A DNA stretch of 42,975 nt from Pseudomonadota bacterium. GTDB lineage: Bacteria; Pseudomonadota; Gammaproteobacteria; Xanthomonadales; Xanthomonadaceae. Position 1 is the stretch's first letter, and the number at the start of each line of letters is the position of its first letter. The position numbers were made by a program, and so were the translations under genes. This document shows positions 35,688-42,975 of this stretch, piece after piece. The stretch is taken from NCBI GenBank assembly GCA_018241125.1, contig JAFEEL010000012.1, positions 1 to 42,975 of the forward strand. The letters are read 5' to 3'. The notes under the pieces are model-generated. The model did not search any database. It was given only the letters and a program-made list of their open reading frames with translations, and was not told the origin of the DNA.

Positions 35688-37598
35688 TCAGCCGGCGGCG
35701 ATGCGCGGGCCGATGGGCGGCGCGGCCAGCAGGGGCCAGCGGGCGAGCAGGGCGGTGCGTACGGACGGCGCGTCCAGTCCGGCCTGCGCGAGCACCTGTT
35801 CGCGGCTGGCGTGTTCGAGAAAAACGTCCGGCAGGCCCAGATGCTGGATCGGCAGCTTGATGCCTTCGCCGGCGAGCAGTTCGGCCACCGCGCTGCCGGC
35901 CCCGCCCATGATCGCGTTGTCTTCCAGTGTCACCAAGCCGCCATGGTTGCGTGCCAGATCGAGCAGCAGCGCGCGATCGAGCGGCTTGATGAAGCGCATG
36001 TTGACCACGGTCAGATCCAGCTCGCGGCCGACTTCCTCGGCCACCGGCACCATCGCCCCGAACGCCAGCAGCGCCAGCCGGGTGCCGCGCCGGCGCACCA
36101 GCGCCTGGCCGATGGGGATGGTGTCCAGGCCCGCTTCCAGCGCCACGCCCGGCCCGCTTCCGCGCGGGTAACGCACCGCTGCCGGGCCGGCGTATTCGAA
36201 GCCGGTGGTGAGCATCTTACGGCATTCGTTTTCGTCCGCCGGGGCCATCACCACCATGTTGGGGATGGCGCGCAGGTAGGACAGGTCGAAGCTGCCCGAG
36301 TGCGTCGCACCGTCGGGGCCGACCACGCCGCCGCGGTCGATGGCCAACAGCACATCCAGATTCTGCAAGGCCACGTCGTGGATGAGCTGGTCGTAAGCGC
36401 GTTGCAGGAAGGTCGAATAGATCGCCACCACCGGTTTGGCGCCTTCGCAGGCCATGCCGGCAGCCAGCGTCACCGCGTGCTGTTCGGCGATGGCCACGTC
36501 GAAGTAGCGCTCGGGATATTCCTTCGAAAAACGCACCAGCCCGGAGCCTTCGCGCATCGCCGGGGTGATGCCCATAAGACGCGGATCGGCGGCGGCCATC
36601 TCGCACAGCCAATCGCCGAAAACATCGGTATACGTCGGCTTTTTCGCGCCGGGCTTGCTCGCCAGACCCTTGGCCGGGTCGAACGGGCCCACCGCGTGGT
36701 AGCCGATCTGATCGCCCTCGGCGGGCTCGAAGCCCTTGCCCTTGGTGGTGATGACGTGCAGCAGCTGCGGGCCGTTGAGGGTCTTGAGGGTTTTCAGCGC
36801 GGTGAGCAAGGCGGGGATGTCATGGCCATCGAGTGGGCCGGTGTAGTGGAAGCCCATTTCCTCGAACAAGGTGGACGGCACGAACATGCCCTTCCAGTGT
36901 TCCTCCCAGCGGCGCACGAAGCGCCCGGCCGGACGGCGGCGGCCACCGAGCAGCTTCTTGCCGTGTTCGCGCACGGTGTTCATCGCCCGGCTGGTCATCA
37001 GCCGGCCGAGCATGCGCGTCAGGCCGCCGACGTTCTCCGAGATCGACATGCGGTTGTCGTTGAGGATCACCAGCAGGTTCGGCTCGGGATCCATGCCGCC
37101 GGCGTGGTTGAGCGCCTCGTAGGCCATGCCGGCGGTCATCGCGCCATCGCCGATCACCGCCACCACGCGGCGCGGGTCGCCGGCGCGCGCCAGCGCCACC
37201 GCCATGCCCAATGCGGCGGAGATCGAAGTCGAGGAATGGCCGACGCCGAAGGTGTCGTATTCGGACTCGTCGCGGCGCGGGAACGGCGCTACGCCATCCT
37301 TCTGTTTCACCGTGGCGATTTCATCGCGGCGCCCGCACAGGATCTTGTGCGGGTAGCACTGGTGGCCGACATCCCACACCAGCCGATCGGTCGGGGTGTC
37401 GAACAGATAATGCAGCGCCACCGTCAACTCGATCACGCCCAGCCCGGCACCGAAGTGGCCGCCGGAGGAGGCGACCGATTCGATCAGGTACGCACGCAAC
37501 TCCGCCGCCACTGCCGGCAGTTCGGCTTCGCCGAACTGCCGCAAGTCGACCGGGGAATCGATGCGGGCGAGCCGCGGATAGCGCTGGGCGTCGATCAT
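35688..37598 (-). CDS. dxs: 1-deoxy-D-xylulose-5-phosphate synthase
   Basis: A 636-residue thiamine-diphosphate enzyme that joins pyruvate and glyceraldehyde 3-phosphate in the first step of the MEP isoprenoid pathway. Seen: [33 protein letters not shown], the TPP/metal motif [18 protein letters not shown]…N, and the transketolase-like [17 protein letters not shown] with its catalytic Glu. [17 protein letters not shown] and the C-terminal [13 protein letters not shown] are normal. ATG 37598 gives the usual N-terminus. Confidence 0.97.
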   Translation of the reverse strand: MIDAQRYPRLARIDSPVDLRQFGEAELPAVAAELRAYLIESVASSGGHFGAGLGVIELTVALHYLFDTPTDRLVWDVGHQCYPHKILCGRRDEIATVKQKDGVAPFPRRDESEYDTFGVGHSSTSISAALGMAVALARAGDPRRVVAVIGDGAMTAGMAYEALNHAGGMDPEPNLLVILNDNRMSISENVGGLTRMLGRLMTSRAMNTVREHGKKLLGGRRRPAGRFVRRWEEHWKGMFVPSTLFEEMGFHYTGPLDGHDIPALLTALKTLKTLNGPQLLHVITTKGKGFEPAEGDQIGYHAVGPFDPAKGLASKPGAKKPTYTDVFGDWLCEMAAADPRLMGITPAMREGSGLVRFSKEYPERYFDVAIAEQHAVTLAAGMACEGAKPVVAIYSTFLQRAYDQLIHDVALQNLDVLLAIDRGGVVGPDGATHSGSFDLSYLRAIPNMVVMAPADENECRKMLTTGFEYAGPAAVRYPRGSGPGVALEAGLDTIPIGQALVRRRGTRLALLAFGAMVPVAEEVGRELDLTVVNMRFIKPLDRALLLDLARNHGGLVTLEDNAIMGGAGSAVAELLAGEGIKLPIQHLGLPDVFLEHASREQVLAQAGLDAPSVRTALLARWPLLAAPPIGPRIAAG

Positions 37599-37668
37599 GA
37601 CCGTCTATTGTCGCGCCCGGGCGGTCGTCGCGGCAAGAAAACCGTCGGTGGGGACGCTGCGAGGGCCG

Positions 37669-38757
37669 TCAGCGCCCGCCGCGCAAGCGACCGAGCAGGC
37701 CGCCCGACTTGGCGGCCGGCGCCGGCGCCGACGGCGGGGCGACGACTTCGGCAAAGCCGGAGACCAGGCTGGCGTTGATGAAGTCGTTGACGTCGGCCAG
37801 CGGCGTATCGGACTTCATCGCGATCTCCGCCGGGCGCCCCGGGCCTTGCATCATGGTGGTGGCGATGCGCAGGTGCTTGGGGAACTCGCGCTCGTTCTTC
37901 GGGTATTTGGTGAGGCGGAACTGCTGTTCCGGGTCGTAGCCCGGCGCCAGTTCGCCCTGGCCCTGGATGAGTGCGTACAGCCAGCGCAGCCGTCCCAGCG
38001 GTTGCATGACGTTGGCGCCGGTCAGATGATGGTTCACGTCGGCACCCGAAAGGGTTTTCCAGCGGTCGGCGCGTACCGTGCCCAGTTCGCAATAAGGGAT
38101 GTAGGGTTTGAGTGCGGGCCCGCCGATGTAGCTGTCCGAGCGCGGATCGATCACCAGCGCCGGCGCGCCGGGGATGTCGAGTTGCGATGGGCTGTGCAGG
38201 CCGCCGGGTTGCAGGAAGTCCCACAGCACTGGATCGCGGCTGGCCGGCGCTTGCCGGACCGGCGCCGGCGTCGGCACCGCCGCGGGCTGTGCTGGCGTCG
38301 GTGGGGCCGGTGGCGGCGGTACCGGTCTGCTGGGCGCGGGCGCGGCGGTGGGAGTGTGCGCTGGCGCTGCCGGAGCCGGCGGCGCTGGGGCGCTCGCCGG
38401 TGCCGCCGGTGCGTCGAGGGCTGGATGCGAGCCGGTAATCGCCGCACGGTCGGTGACGTGGCCACCGGCGACCCGGGCGAGGGCTGCGGCCAGCGCTTCG
38501 ACCGTCACCGGGCGCACCAAGGTGACTTCTGCCTCGGAATCGGGGTGCGAGCTGATCGCGATCACCCGCTTGGTCTTGTGCGCCTTCAGCCAGGTCATGT
38601 GCCCGTACATGGACTCCATGTCCACCACCAGCACCTTGGCCTGCGCCTCGGCCACCACGGTCCAGTCGCCGCCAAGGCGCGCGTTGGCGTCGGCGAACAG
38701 TGCCTTGATCCTGGCCTCTTCGGCCCGATCCATCCCGGTAAAACACACGGTAGCCAT
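37669..38757 (-). CDS. Two-domain protein of unknown function with Pro/Ala linker
   Basis: A 362-residue protein in three parts. Residues about 1-105 look like a Rossmann or receiver-like domain (CFTGMDRAEEARIKALF, KVLVVDMESMYGHMTWL, RVIAISSHPDSEAEV, LVRPVTVEALAAAL), but a full response-regulator phosphorylation site cannot be assigned. A 75-residue Pro/Ala linker follows. The C-terminal domain has LVIDPRSDSYIGGPALKPYIPYC and LAPGYDPEQQFRLTKYPKNE, with strongly conserved-looking aromatic residues. I do not recognise the family. AAGGGG nine bases ahead supports ATG 38757 over the ATG eight codons upstream (38781). It reads into dxs after 70 bp. Confidence 0.78.
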   Translation of the reverse strand: MATVCFTGMDRAEEARIKALFADANARLGGDWTVVAEAQAKVLVVDMESMYGHMTWLKAHKTKRVIAISSHPDSEAEVTLVRPVTVEALAAALARVAGGHVTDRAAITGSHPALDAPAAPASAPAPPAPAAPAHTPTAAPAPSRPVPPPPAPPTPAQPAAVPTPAPVRQAPASRDPVLWDFLQPGGLHSPSQLDIPGAPALVIDPRSDSYIGGPALKPYIPYCELGTVRADRWKTLSGADVNHHLTGANVMQPLGRLRWLYALIQGQGELAPGYDPEQQFRLTKYPKNEREFPKHLRIATTMMQGPGRPAEIAMKSDTPLADVNDFINASLVSGFAEVVAPPSAPAPAAKSGGLLGRLRGGR

Positions 38758-38942
38758 GACTGCGATCCCCTTGGGCGACAACGCCGCACGCTATGGGGTT
38801 CAGTTTCGTCCCAACCACGTCGGTGAGTCAACGCGCCTGCACCTCGTCTGTGACGGCATGCGCACTGGCACCGGCCCGCAGGGGTCGCGGGCAGGACGCC
38901 AGTGCGATGGCACACCCAGGCCCTTGCGGGCACTGGCGAACA

Positions 38943-39647
38943 TCAACTGCCGCGCGGGTTGTTCTTGGGCAGGTGGCTTTTCAGGAACGCCATCTGGTCG
39001 GCGAGGATGCGCCGGTTCGACAAGATCAGGTGCTCGACCCAACTGGGTCGATAGGGCACCGCCAGCAACGGCATGCCGGCTTGTTGCGGGTTGCGCCCGC
39101 CCTTGCGCGAGTTGCACACGAAGCAGGCGCTGACCACGTTCTCCCAGATGTCGCGACCGCCGCGTGACAGTGGCTGCACGTGGTCGCGGGTGAGATGGTG
39201 GCGGCTAAACTGGCGACCGCAATACAGGCACAGGTGGGCGTCGCGGGCGAACAGCGCGGTATTGGTCAGCGCGGGGGACGGGGCTCTGGCGCTGCCGCGT
39301 GCGTGCCCGCGAGCGGCCACGATCGGGTGCAACTCCAGGACGCTTTGCGTGCCCAGCAGGCGGTTGTGCCCGCCGTGCAGGACGATGCACGGATCGCCCA
39401 GCGTCCACGCCACGGCCTCACGCACGTACAAGTGCGCGGCGTCACGCCAGCTGATCCAGTCCAGAATCCGCCCGTGTGCATCCAGCGCCAGCACCCGTGG
39501 GTAGGTAGCTCCGGACTCCTCGAGGCCATCGACGACGGCGTGTGCCTGGCGGATGCGCTCGTCGATGGATGGCAACACGAACAACTTGCCGCTGCCGGCG
39601 CGGTGGCCGACGTGGGGATCATGGAAATGTGCCGGATCGGGCTCCAT
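38943..39647 (-). CDS. HNH endonuclease
   Basis: A 234-residue protein whose C-terminal half is a zinc-supported HNH nuclease domain: C140-x2-C143 (LCLYCG), the RDH core H156 (HLTRDHVQPLSRGG), N170, and C175-x2-C178 (CFVCNSRKGG). The N-terminal part (VLALDAHGRILDWISWRDAAHLY… WTLGDPCIVLHGG) is the leader domain of a widespread chromosomal HNH family of unknown role. ATG 39647 is chosen; a GTG six codons upstream (39665) is possible. A GGGAGAC heptamer run lies just ahead of the gene. Confidence 0.88.
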   Translation of the reverse strand: MEPDPAHFHDPHVGHRAGSGKLFVLPSIDERIRQAHAVVDGLEESGATYPRVLALDAHGRILDWISWRDAAHLYVREAVAWTLGDPCIVLHGGHNRLLGTQSVLELHPIVAARGHARGSARAPSPALTNTALFARDAHLCLYCGRQFSRHHLTRDHVQPLSRGGRDIWENVVSACFVCNSRKGGRNPQQAGMPLLAVPYRPSWVEHLILSNRRILADQMAFLKSHLPKNNPRGS

Positions 39648-39689
39648 GAACCCCGATGTATACACCTGTCGCGATGGTTTGAGTAGGGC

Positions 39690-39724
39690 GGGAGACGGGA
39701 GACGGGAGACGGGAGATGGGAGAC
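39690..39724. repeat. Five GGGAGAC heptamers upstream of the HNH gene
   Basis: Four exact units and one with GGGAGAT. The unit matches the short run at 10026-10046 (reverse complement) and resembles the GGGACTC units that bound the carA/carB cassette. It lies in the 326-bp gap 39648-39973 between the HNH and Rhs genes, which contains no gene I can support. Confidence 0.9.
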
Positions 39725-39743
39725 GGCGCTCGAGCGTTGGGTT

Positions 39744-39769
39744 AGCAGGCTGTTGAAAAACAGCCTGCT
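39744..39769. repeat. Perfect hairpin repeat AGCAGGCTG-N8-CAGCCTGCT
   Basis: A 9-bp perfect stem with loop TTGAAAAA. It equals the reverse complement of 7691-7716 at 24 of 26 positions and shares the GTTGAAAA core with 7496-7551. Confidence 0.85.
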
Positions 39770-39973
39770 GATGATCCAGACGCCGAAGGCATCACGCTGC
39801 GACGCATGGCTGCGCCACTGGGCGTTCGTCTGATCGCTCCCGACACGCAACTGATACGCGGCGAGCCCCGTAGCCACCTACACGAAGGCCGATTTAACGC
39901 CCCGCCCGGATAATCGCGCACTGCGCGATGCGCATTGGTCGCCCGCATTGTTCGCTTTAGGGGAATTCCTGTC

Positions 39974-42900
39974 ATGTCGATTCGATTCGCGGCCGGGGCG
40001 GCCGCTGCTGCCGTGCTGGCGGTCGTGGCCGTACTGCCGCTGTCGGCCCTGGCCGATGCCAACTCAAGTCCGGATCTGGAATACAACCGCCTGAGTCGCC
40101 CGTCGGACGCGATCGGTGCGATCGGCAACAACCTGTTCGGCGAGCAGGTCGACCTGTACAACGGCCAGACATCATTCGACGTCACCGACATTTCCATTCC
40201 GGGCAACAGCAAGTTGCCGGTCAGCCTGGGCCGCCACTTGGACGTGGCCGAGCCGGATCAGTCCGGCCCGCTGCCCAGCTTCGCCAACTGGGAAGTCGAT
40301 GTCCCCTACCTGCAGGCGTATTACACCACCTCCGGCTGGATGGCCACCGGCCCGGGCGGGACAGGAACCATGCAGCGCTGCTCGGTCGCCAACACGATGG
40401 GCGCGCAAGCGCCGAGCATCTTCGTTCAATTCGGCGGTGCCACCTACACGTTCTATGGCGATCAGTACTGGAGCGGGATCAGCATGCACGTGCCAGGTGC
40501 CGGCACGCAAGAGCTGCTCCTCAACAACAGCGCCAGCCCGCATCCGTCGGCCGGCGCTTCCACGCACTGGATCACCAAGAACCTGTGGACGGTGAGCTGC
40601 CTGCCCAGCCTTTCGGCAGATACCACCGGCCAGGGTGGCGAAGGTTATCTGGCCACCAGCCCGGACGGCACCCAGTACTACTTCGACATCCTGACCTCGC
40701 TCCGAGCTCCGATTACCTACGTCCCATATGGCGCGTGCAGTCTTCACTGCGACCCCTATTGGATTTTCGGTCGCGCCAAGTACTTCATGCTCGCCAGCCG
40801 GGCCGTGGATCGGTTCGGCAACTGGGTGCAGTATCACTACAACGGCAACCAGCTGGCCGCGATCACCGCCAGCGACGGCCGCGAGATCGACGTGGCCTGG
40901 GGCGCGGACGGCAATATCCAGCAGGCTACGGCGCACAACCCGTCCAACCCGTCGGACACTTCGCGCACGTGGACTTATTCCTACACGACGAAAGCCTATC
41001 CCAACCCTGACAACGACAACCCGAACCCGAAGATCCTGACGGACGTGACAGCACCCGACGGCTCGGCTTGGGCTTATCAATACGGTGGGAGTCTGGTACT
41101 GCATTTGGCACCTCCGCCGCCGGGTGGCGGCTCGGATGGCAAAGAGCCGGGGATGCAGCCGGGGTGTGGCGACGTGGATCCGACACCGGACGCACTCGTT
41201 CCGCCGACCGGCTCGCCGATCGGCTACGGCACTTTCACCCTCATCGCCACCCACCCTTCCGGCGAGCAGGGTGTGTTCGTGTTCAAGCCGCTGATCCGCG
41301 GCTTGTCGAGCGCGCCGTATTGCACCGGGCCGGATCCCTTTTACCCGTGGACGCGCAAGCAGTTCGCGCTCTTCAGCAAGACGCTCACGGATCCGACCCG
41401 TGCCGACCCGGTGTCGCACATCGCGCCAGCCACCACGTGGACGTATTCCTACTCGACTCCGAACGAGAGCTTCGCCGGCCACACCTGCGCCGGCGCGCCC
41501 TGCCCCACCTCGGTCTGGACCGACGTGCAGGCGCCCGACGGCACACACGTGCGCAGCACCTTTGGCAACGTGTTCGAGCAGACCGAAGGGCAGTTGCAGG
41601 AGGTCATGACTTATCTAGCCGACAGTAGCGGCAACGTGCAGACGGTGCTGGACGACGACGCCACGACCTACGTGGGCGTCCCGTCCGGCGCCAGACAGCC
41701 GTATCCGCAGTTCATCGGCGATGCACCGCAGCCGCGCGCGAACGTCTTCCTCACCGAGGAGCTGCACCCGCAGCTCACCCACGTGCAGACCCGCGACGGC
41801 GTGGCGTTCCAGTCGAAGGTCAACACCTTCGATGGCTATGCCAACCCGTTGAGCACCACCCGCACGTCGGCGTGCGCCGCATCCGGCTGCGGCCTGCCGG
41901 GCTTCACCCGCACGGATGTGGCCACGCTGTACAGCGACACCACCCACTGGGTACTCGGCCAGCCGGCGACGCTGACCAATGCCGACACCGGCACGCAGGT
42001 CTACAGCAAGACCTACGACCCGACCACCGCGCTGCCGACCCGCATCAGTTCCTACGGCCTGCTCGACGCGAGCTACACCTTTTTCGCCGACGGCAACCTC
42101 GCCACCGTCACCGACGGCAACGGCCATGTCACCACGCTGGGCAACTACTACCGCGGCGTGCCGCAGTCGCTGCGCTATGCCGATGGCACCACGCGCACGG
42201 CCGTGGTGGACGACTTCGGCCACATCACCTCCATCACCGACCCGATCGGCACGACGCCGGCGGACACCACCACCACGGCGACCACCGCGTTCGGCTACGA
42301 CGTGATGGGCCGGTTGAACGCGATCACCCCGCCGACTGGCGACAGCGTGGCGTGGCTGCCGACCACCATCGCCTTCGCCCCGGTTGCCAGCGCCGAGTAC
42401 GGCCTGGCCGCCGGCCACTGGAAGCAGACGGTGACCACCGGCAACGCCGTCAAGGTCACTTACCTCGATGGCCTGTGGCAGCCGGTGCTGAGCCAGACCT
42501 ACGACGCCGCCAACGTGGGCGGCACGCAGCATTTTTCCGCGCAGGCGTTCGACTTCGCCGGGCGCACGGTGTTCGCCTCCAGCCCGGTCGCGGCCGTCAC
42601 GAACTACAACGACCCGCTGGCCGGCGTGCACTCGGCCTACGATGGCCTCGGTCGTCCGACGGCGAGCACGCAGGACTCCGAGTTGGGGCCGCTGACCACG
42701 AGCTACGCCTACCTGCCGGGCTTCGTCACCCAGGTCACCAACCCGCGCGGCTACAGCACGGGAACGGGCTACCAGGTGTTCGACGCGCCCGACACCGGCC
42801 ACCCGACCGCGATCGTATCGCCCGAGGGCGTGACCACCACCATCGCCCGCGACGTGTTCGGCAAGCCGCTGTCGATCACCCGCAGCGGGACGTGGAACGG

Positions 42901-42975
42901 CAGCCCGATCAGCGAATCCCGCCGTTACGTCTACGACACCCACCAGCGGCTGTGCAAGCGGGTGGAGCCGGAGAG
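39974..42975 (+). CDS. Exported Rhs/YD-repeat protein, 3' end beyond the window
   Basis: The frame is open from ATG 39974 to the window edge: 1000 codons without a stop. It opens with a signal peptide (MSIRFAAGAAAAAVLAVVAV…LSALA-DANS). The N-terminal 300 residues have the beta-rich Rhs shell start (LFGEQVDLYNGQTSFDVTDISIPGNSKLPVSL). YD-type repeats then follow: FGNWVQYHYNGNQLAAITASDGR, DGNLATVTDGNGHVTTLGNYY, FGYDVMGRLNAITPP, AYDGLGRPTAST, YVYDTHQRLCKRVE. Rhs proteins form a hollow shell that often holds a C-terminal toxin, which would lie right of the window; toxin or cell-surface role cannot be judged. GATAAT (39909-39914) may be its -10, about 60 bp upstream. Confidence 0.88.
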   Translation, partial: MSIRFAAGAAAAAVLAVVAVLPLSALADANSSPDLEYNRLSRPSDAIGAIGNNLFGEQVDLYNGQTSFDVTDISIPGNSKLPVSLGRHLDVAEPDQSGPLPSFANWEVDVPYLQAYYTTSGWMATGPGGTGTMQRCSVANTMGAQAPSIFVQFGGATYTFYGDQYWSGISMHVPGAGTQELLLNNSASPHPSAGASTHWITKNLWTVSCLPSLSADTTGQGGEGYLATSPDGTQYYFDILTSLRAPITYVPYGACSLHCDPYWIFGRAKYFMLASRAVDRFGNWVQYHYNGNQLAAITASDGREIDVAWGADGNIQQATAHNPSNPSDTSRTWTYSYTTKAYPNPDNDNPNPKILTDVTAPDGSAWAYQYGGSLVLHLAPPPPGGGSDGKEPGMQPGCGDVDPTPDALVPPTGSPIGYGTFTLIATHPSGEQGVFVFKPLIRGLSSAPYCTGPDPFYPWTRKQFALFSKTLTDPTRADPVSHIAPATTWTYSYSTPNESFAGHTCAGAPCPTSVWTDVQAPDGTHVRSTFGNVFEQTEGQLQEVMTYLADSSGNVQTVLDDDATTYVGVPSGARQPYPQFIGDAPQPRANVFLTEELHPQLTHVQTRDGVAFQSKVNTFDGYANPLSTTRTSACAASGCGLPGFTRTDVATLYSDTTHWVLGQPATLTNADTGTQVYSKTYDPTTALPTRISSYGLLDASYTFFADGNLATVTDGNGHVTTLGNYYRGVPQSLRYADGTTRTAVVDDFGHITSITDPIGTTPADTTTTATTAFGYDVMGRLNAITPPTGDSVAWLPTTIAFAPVASAEYGLAAGHWKQTVTTGNAVKVTYLDGLWQPVLSQTYDAANVGGTQHFSAQAFDFAGRTVFASSPVAAVTNYNDPLAGVHSAYDGLGRPTASTQDSELGPLTTSYAYLPGFVTQVTNPRGYSTGTGYQVFDAPDTGHPTAIVSPEGVTTTIARDVFGKPLSITRSGTWNGSPISESRRYVYDTHQRLCKRVEPE

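Noticed and set aside
35811-37778. A 655-codon forward frame across dxs
   Set aside because: Antisense shadow of dxs; composition and lack of motifs as for the others.
37669-38757. Response regulator
   Set aside because: The front domain has receiver-like strands but I could not place the acidic pocket, phospho-Asp and Lys convincingly, and the C-terminal domain is not a known output domain.
41615-42943. A 442-codon reverse open frame opposite the Rhs gene
   Set aside because: Gly/Arg/Val/His-rich composition without domain motifs; it is the complement of a well-supported YD-repeat frame and arises from high GC.

Overview
The window is a GC-rich chromosomal segment from a gammaproteobacterium of the Xanthomonadales/Lysobacterales type. 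Three things point there: the order carA-carB-greA-rpfE-like-recJ, which is the neighbourhood of the Xanthomonas rpf cluster; an NAD-type isocitrate dehydrogenase; and the block rpsF-rpsR-rplI-dnaB-alr. Many short interspersed repeats and frequent SD-poor or overlapping starts fit the same order. I cannot name the genus from sequence alone.

Layout. 1-1160 is the end of a degraded prophage (tail gene tail end, a reversed small exported-protein gene, and a tape-measure gene broken at about 1160 next to a 14-bp tandem repeat). 1282-9974 is mixed housekeeping and accessory: bepA-type periplasmic metallopeptidase, glutaredoxin plus an AhpD-like protein, isocitrate dehydrogenase, a SRPBCC protein, an ECF sigma factor coupled to a bicupin protein, a repeat-rich 330-bp gap, a cytochrome c/Tat-ferritin-like pair, a SnoaL-like protein and a 2OG-Fe oxygenase. 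10183-18294 is carA, a four-helix-bundle gene, carB, greA, rpfE-like and recJ, one tightly packed forward operon. 18372-22284 holds a VIT/vWA exported protein and a pirin. 22387-28543 is read in reverse: tRNA-Leu(CAG), accA, and a group for 3-hydroxyanthranilate/2-aminomuconate metabolism (3HAO, RidA-type deaminase, carbonic anhydrase, ALDH8-like dehydrogenase, SDR) plus a PaiB-type flavin protein. 28552-30649 is a reverse asnS group with two small proteins. 30736-35346 is forward: an IscA-like Fe-S protein, rpsF-rpsR-rplI, dnaB and alr. 35362-39647 is reverse: a small acidic protein, dxs, a two-part protein of unknown role and an HNH nuclease. 39974 to the right edge is an exported Rhs/YD-repeat protein cut by the window end.

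Most striking: between carA and carB sits a 472-bp cassette (11319-11790) bounded by perfect 33-bp inverted repeats built from four copies of the heptamer GGGACTC. It holds a gene for a four-helix-bundle (S23/IVP, Avd-like) protein. The cassette supplies the last 26 residues of CarA and joins its neighbours through ATGA and TAATG overlaps, so the operon stays translationally continuous. A related heptamer (GGGAGAC) occurs beside the HNH gene and, degraded, ahead of carA. A second repeat family with a GTTGAAAA core occurs at 7496-7551, 7691-7716 and 39744-39769.
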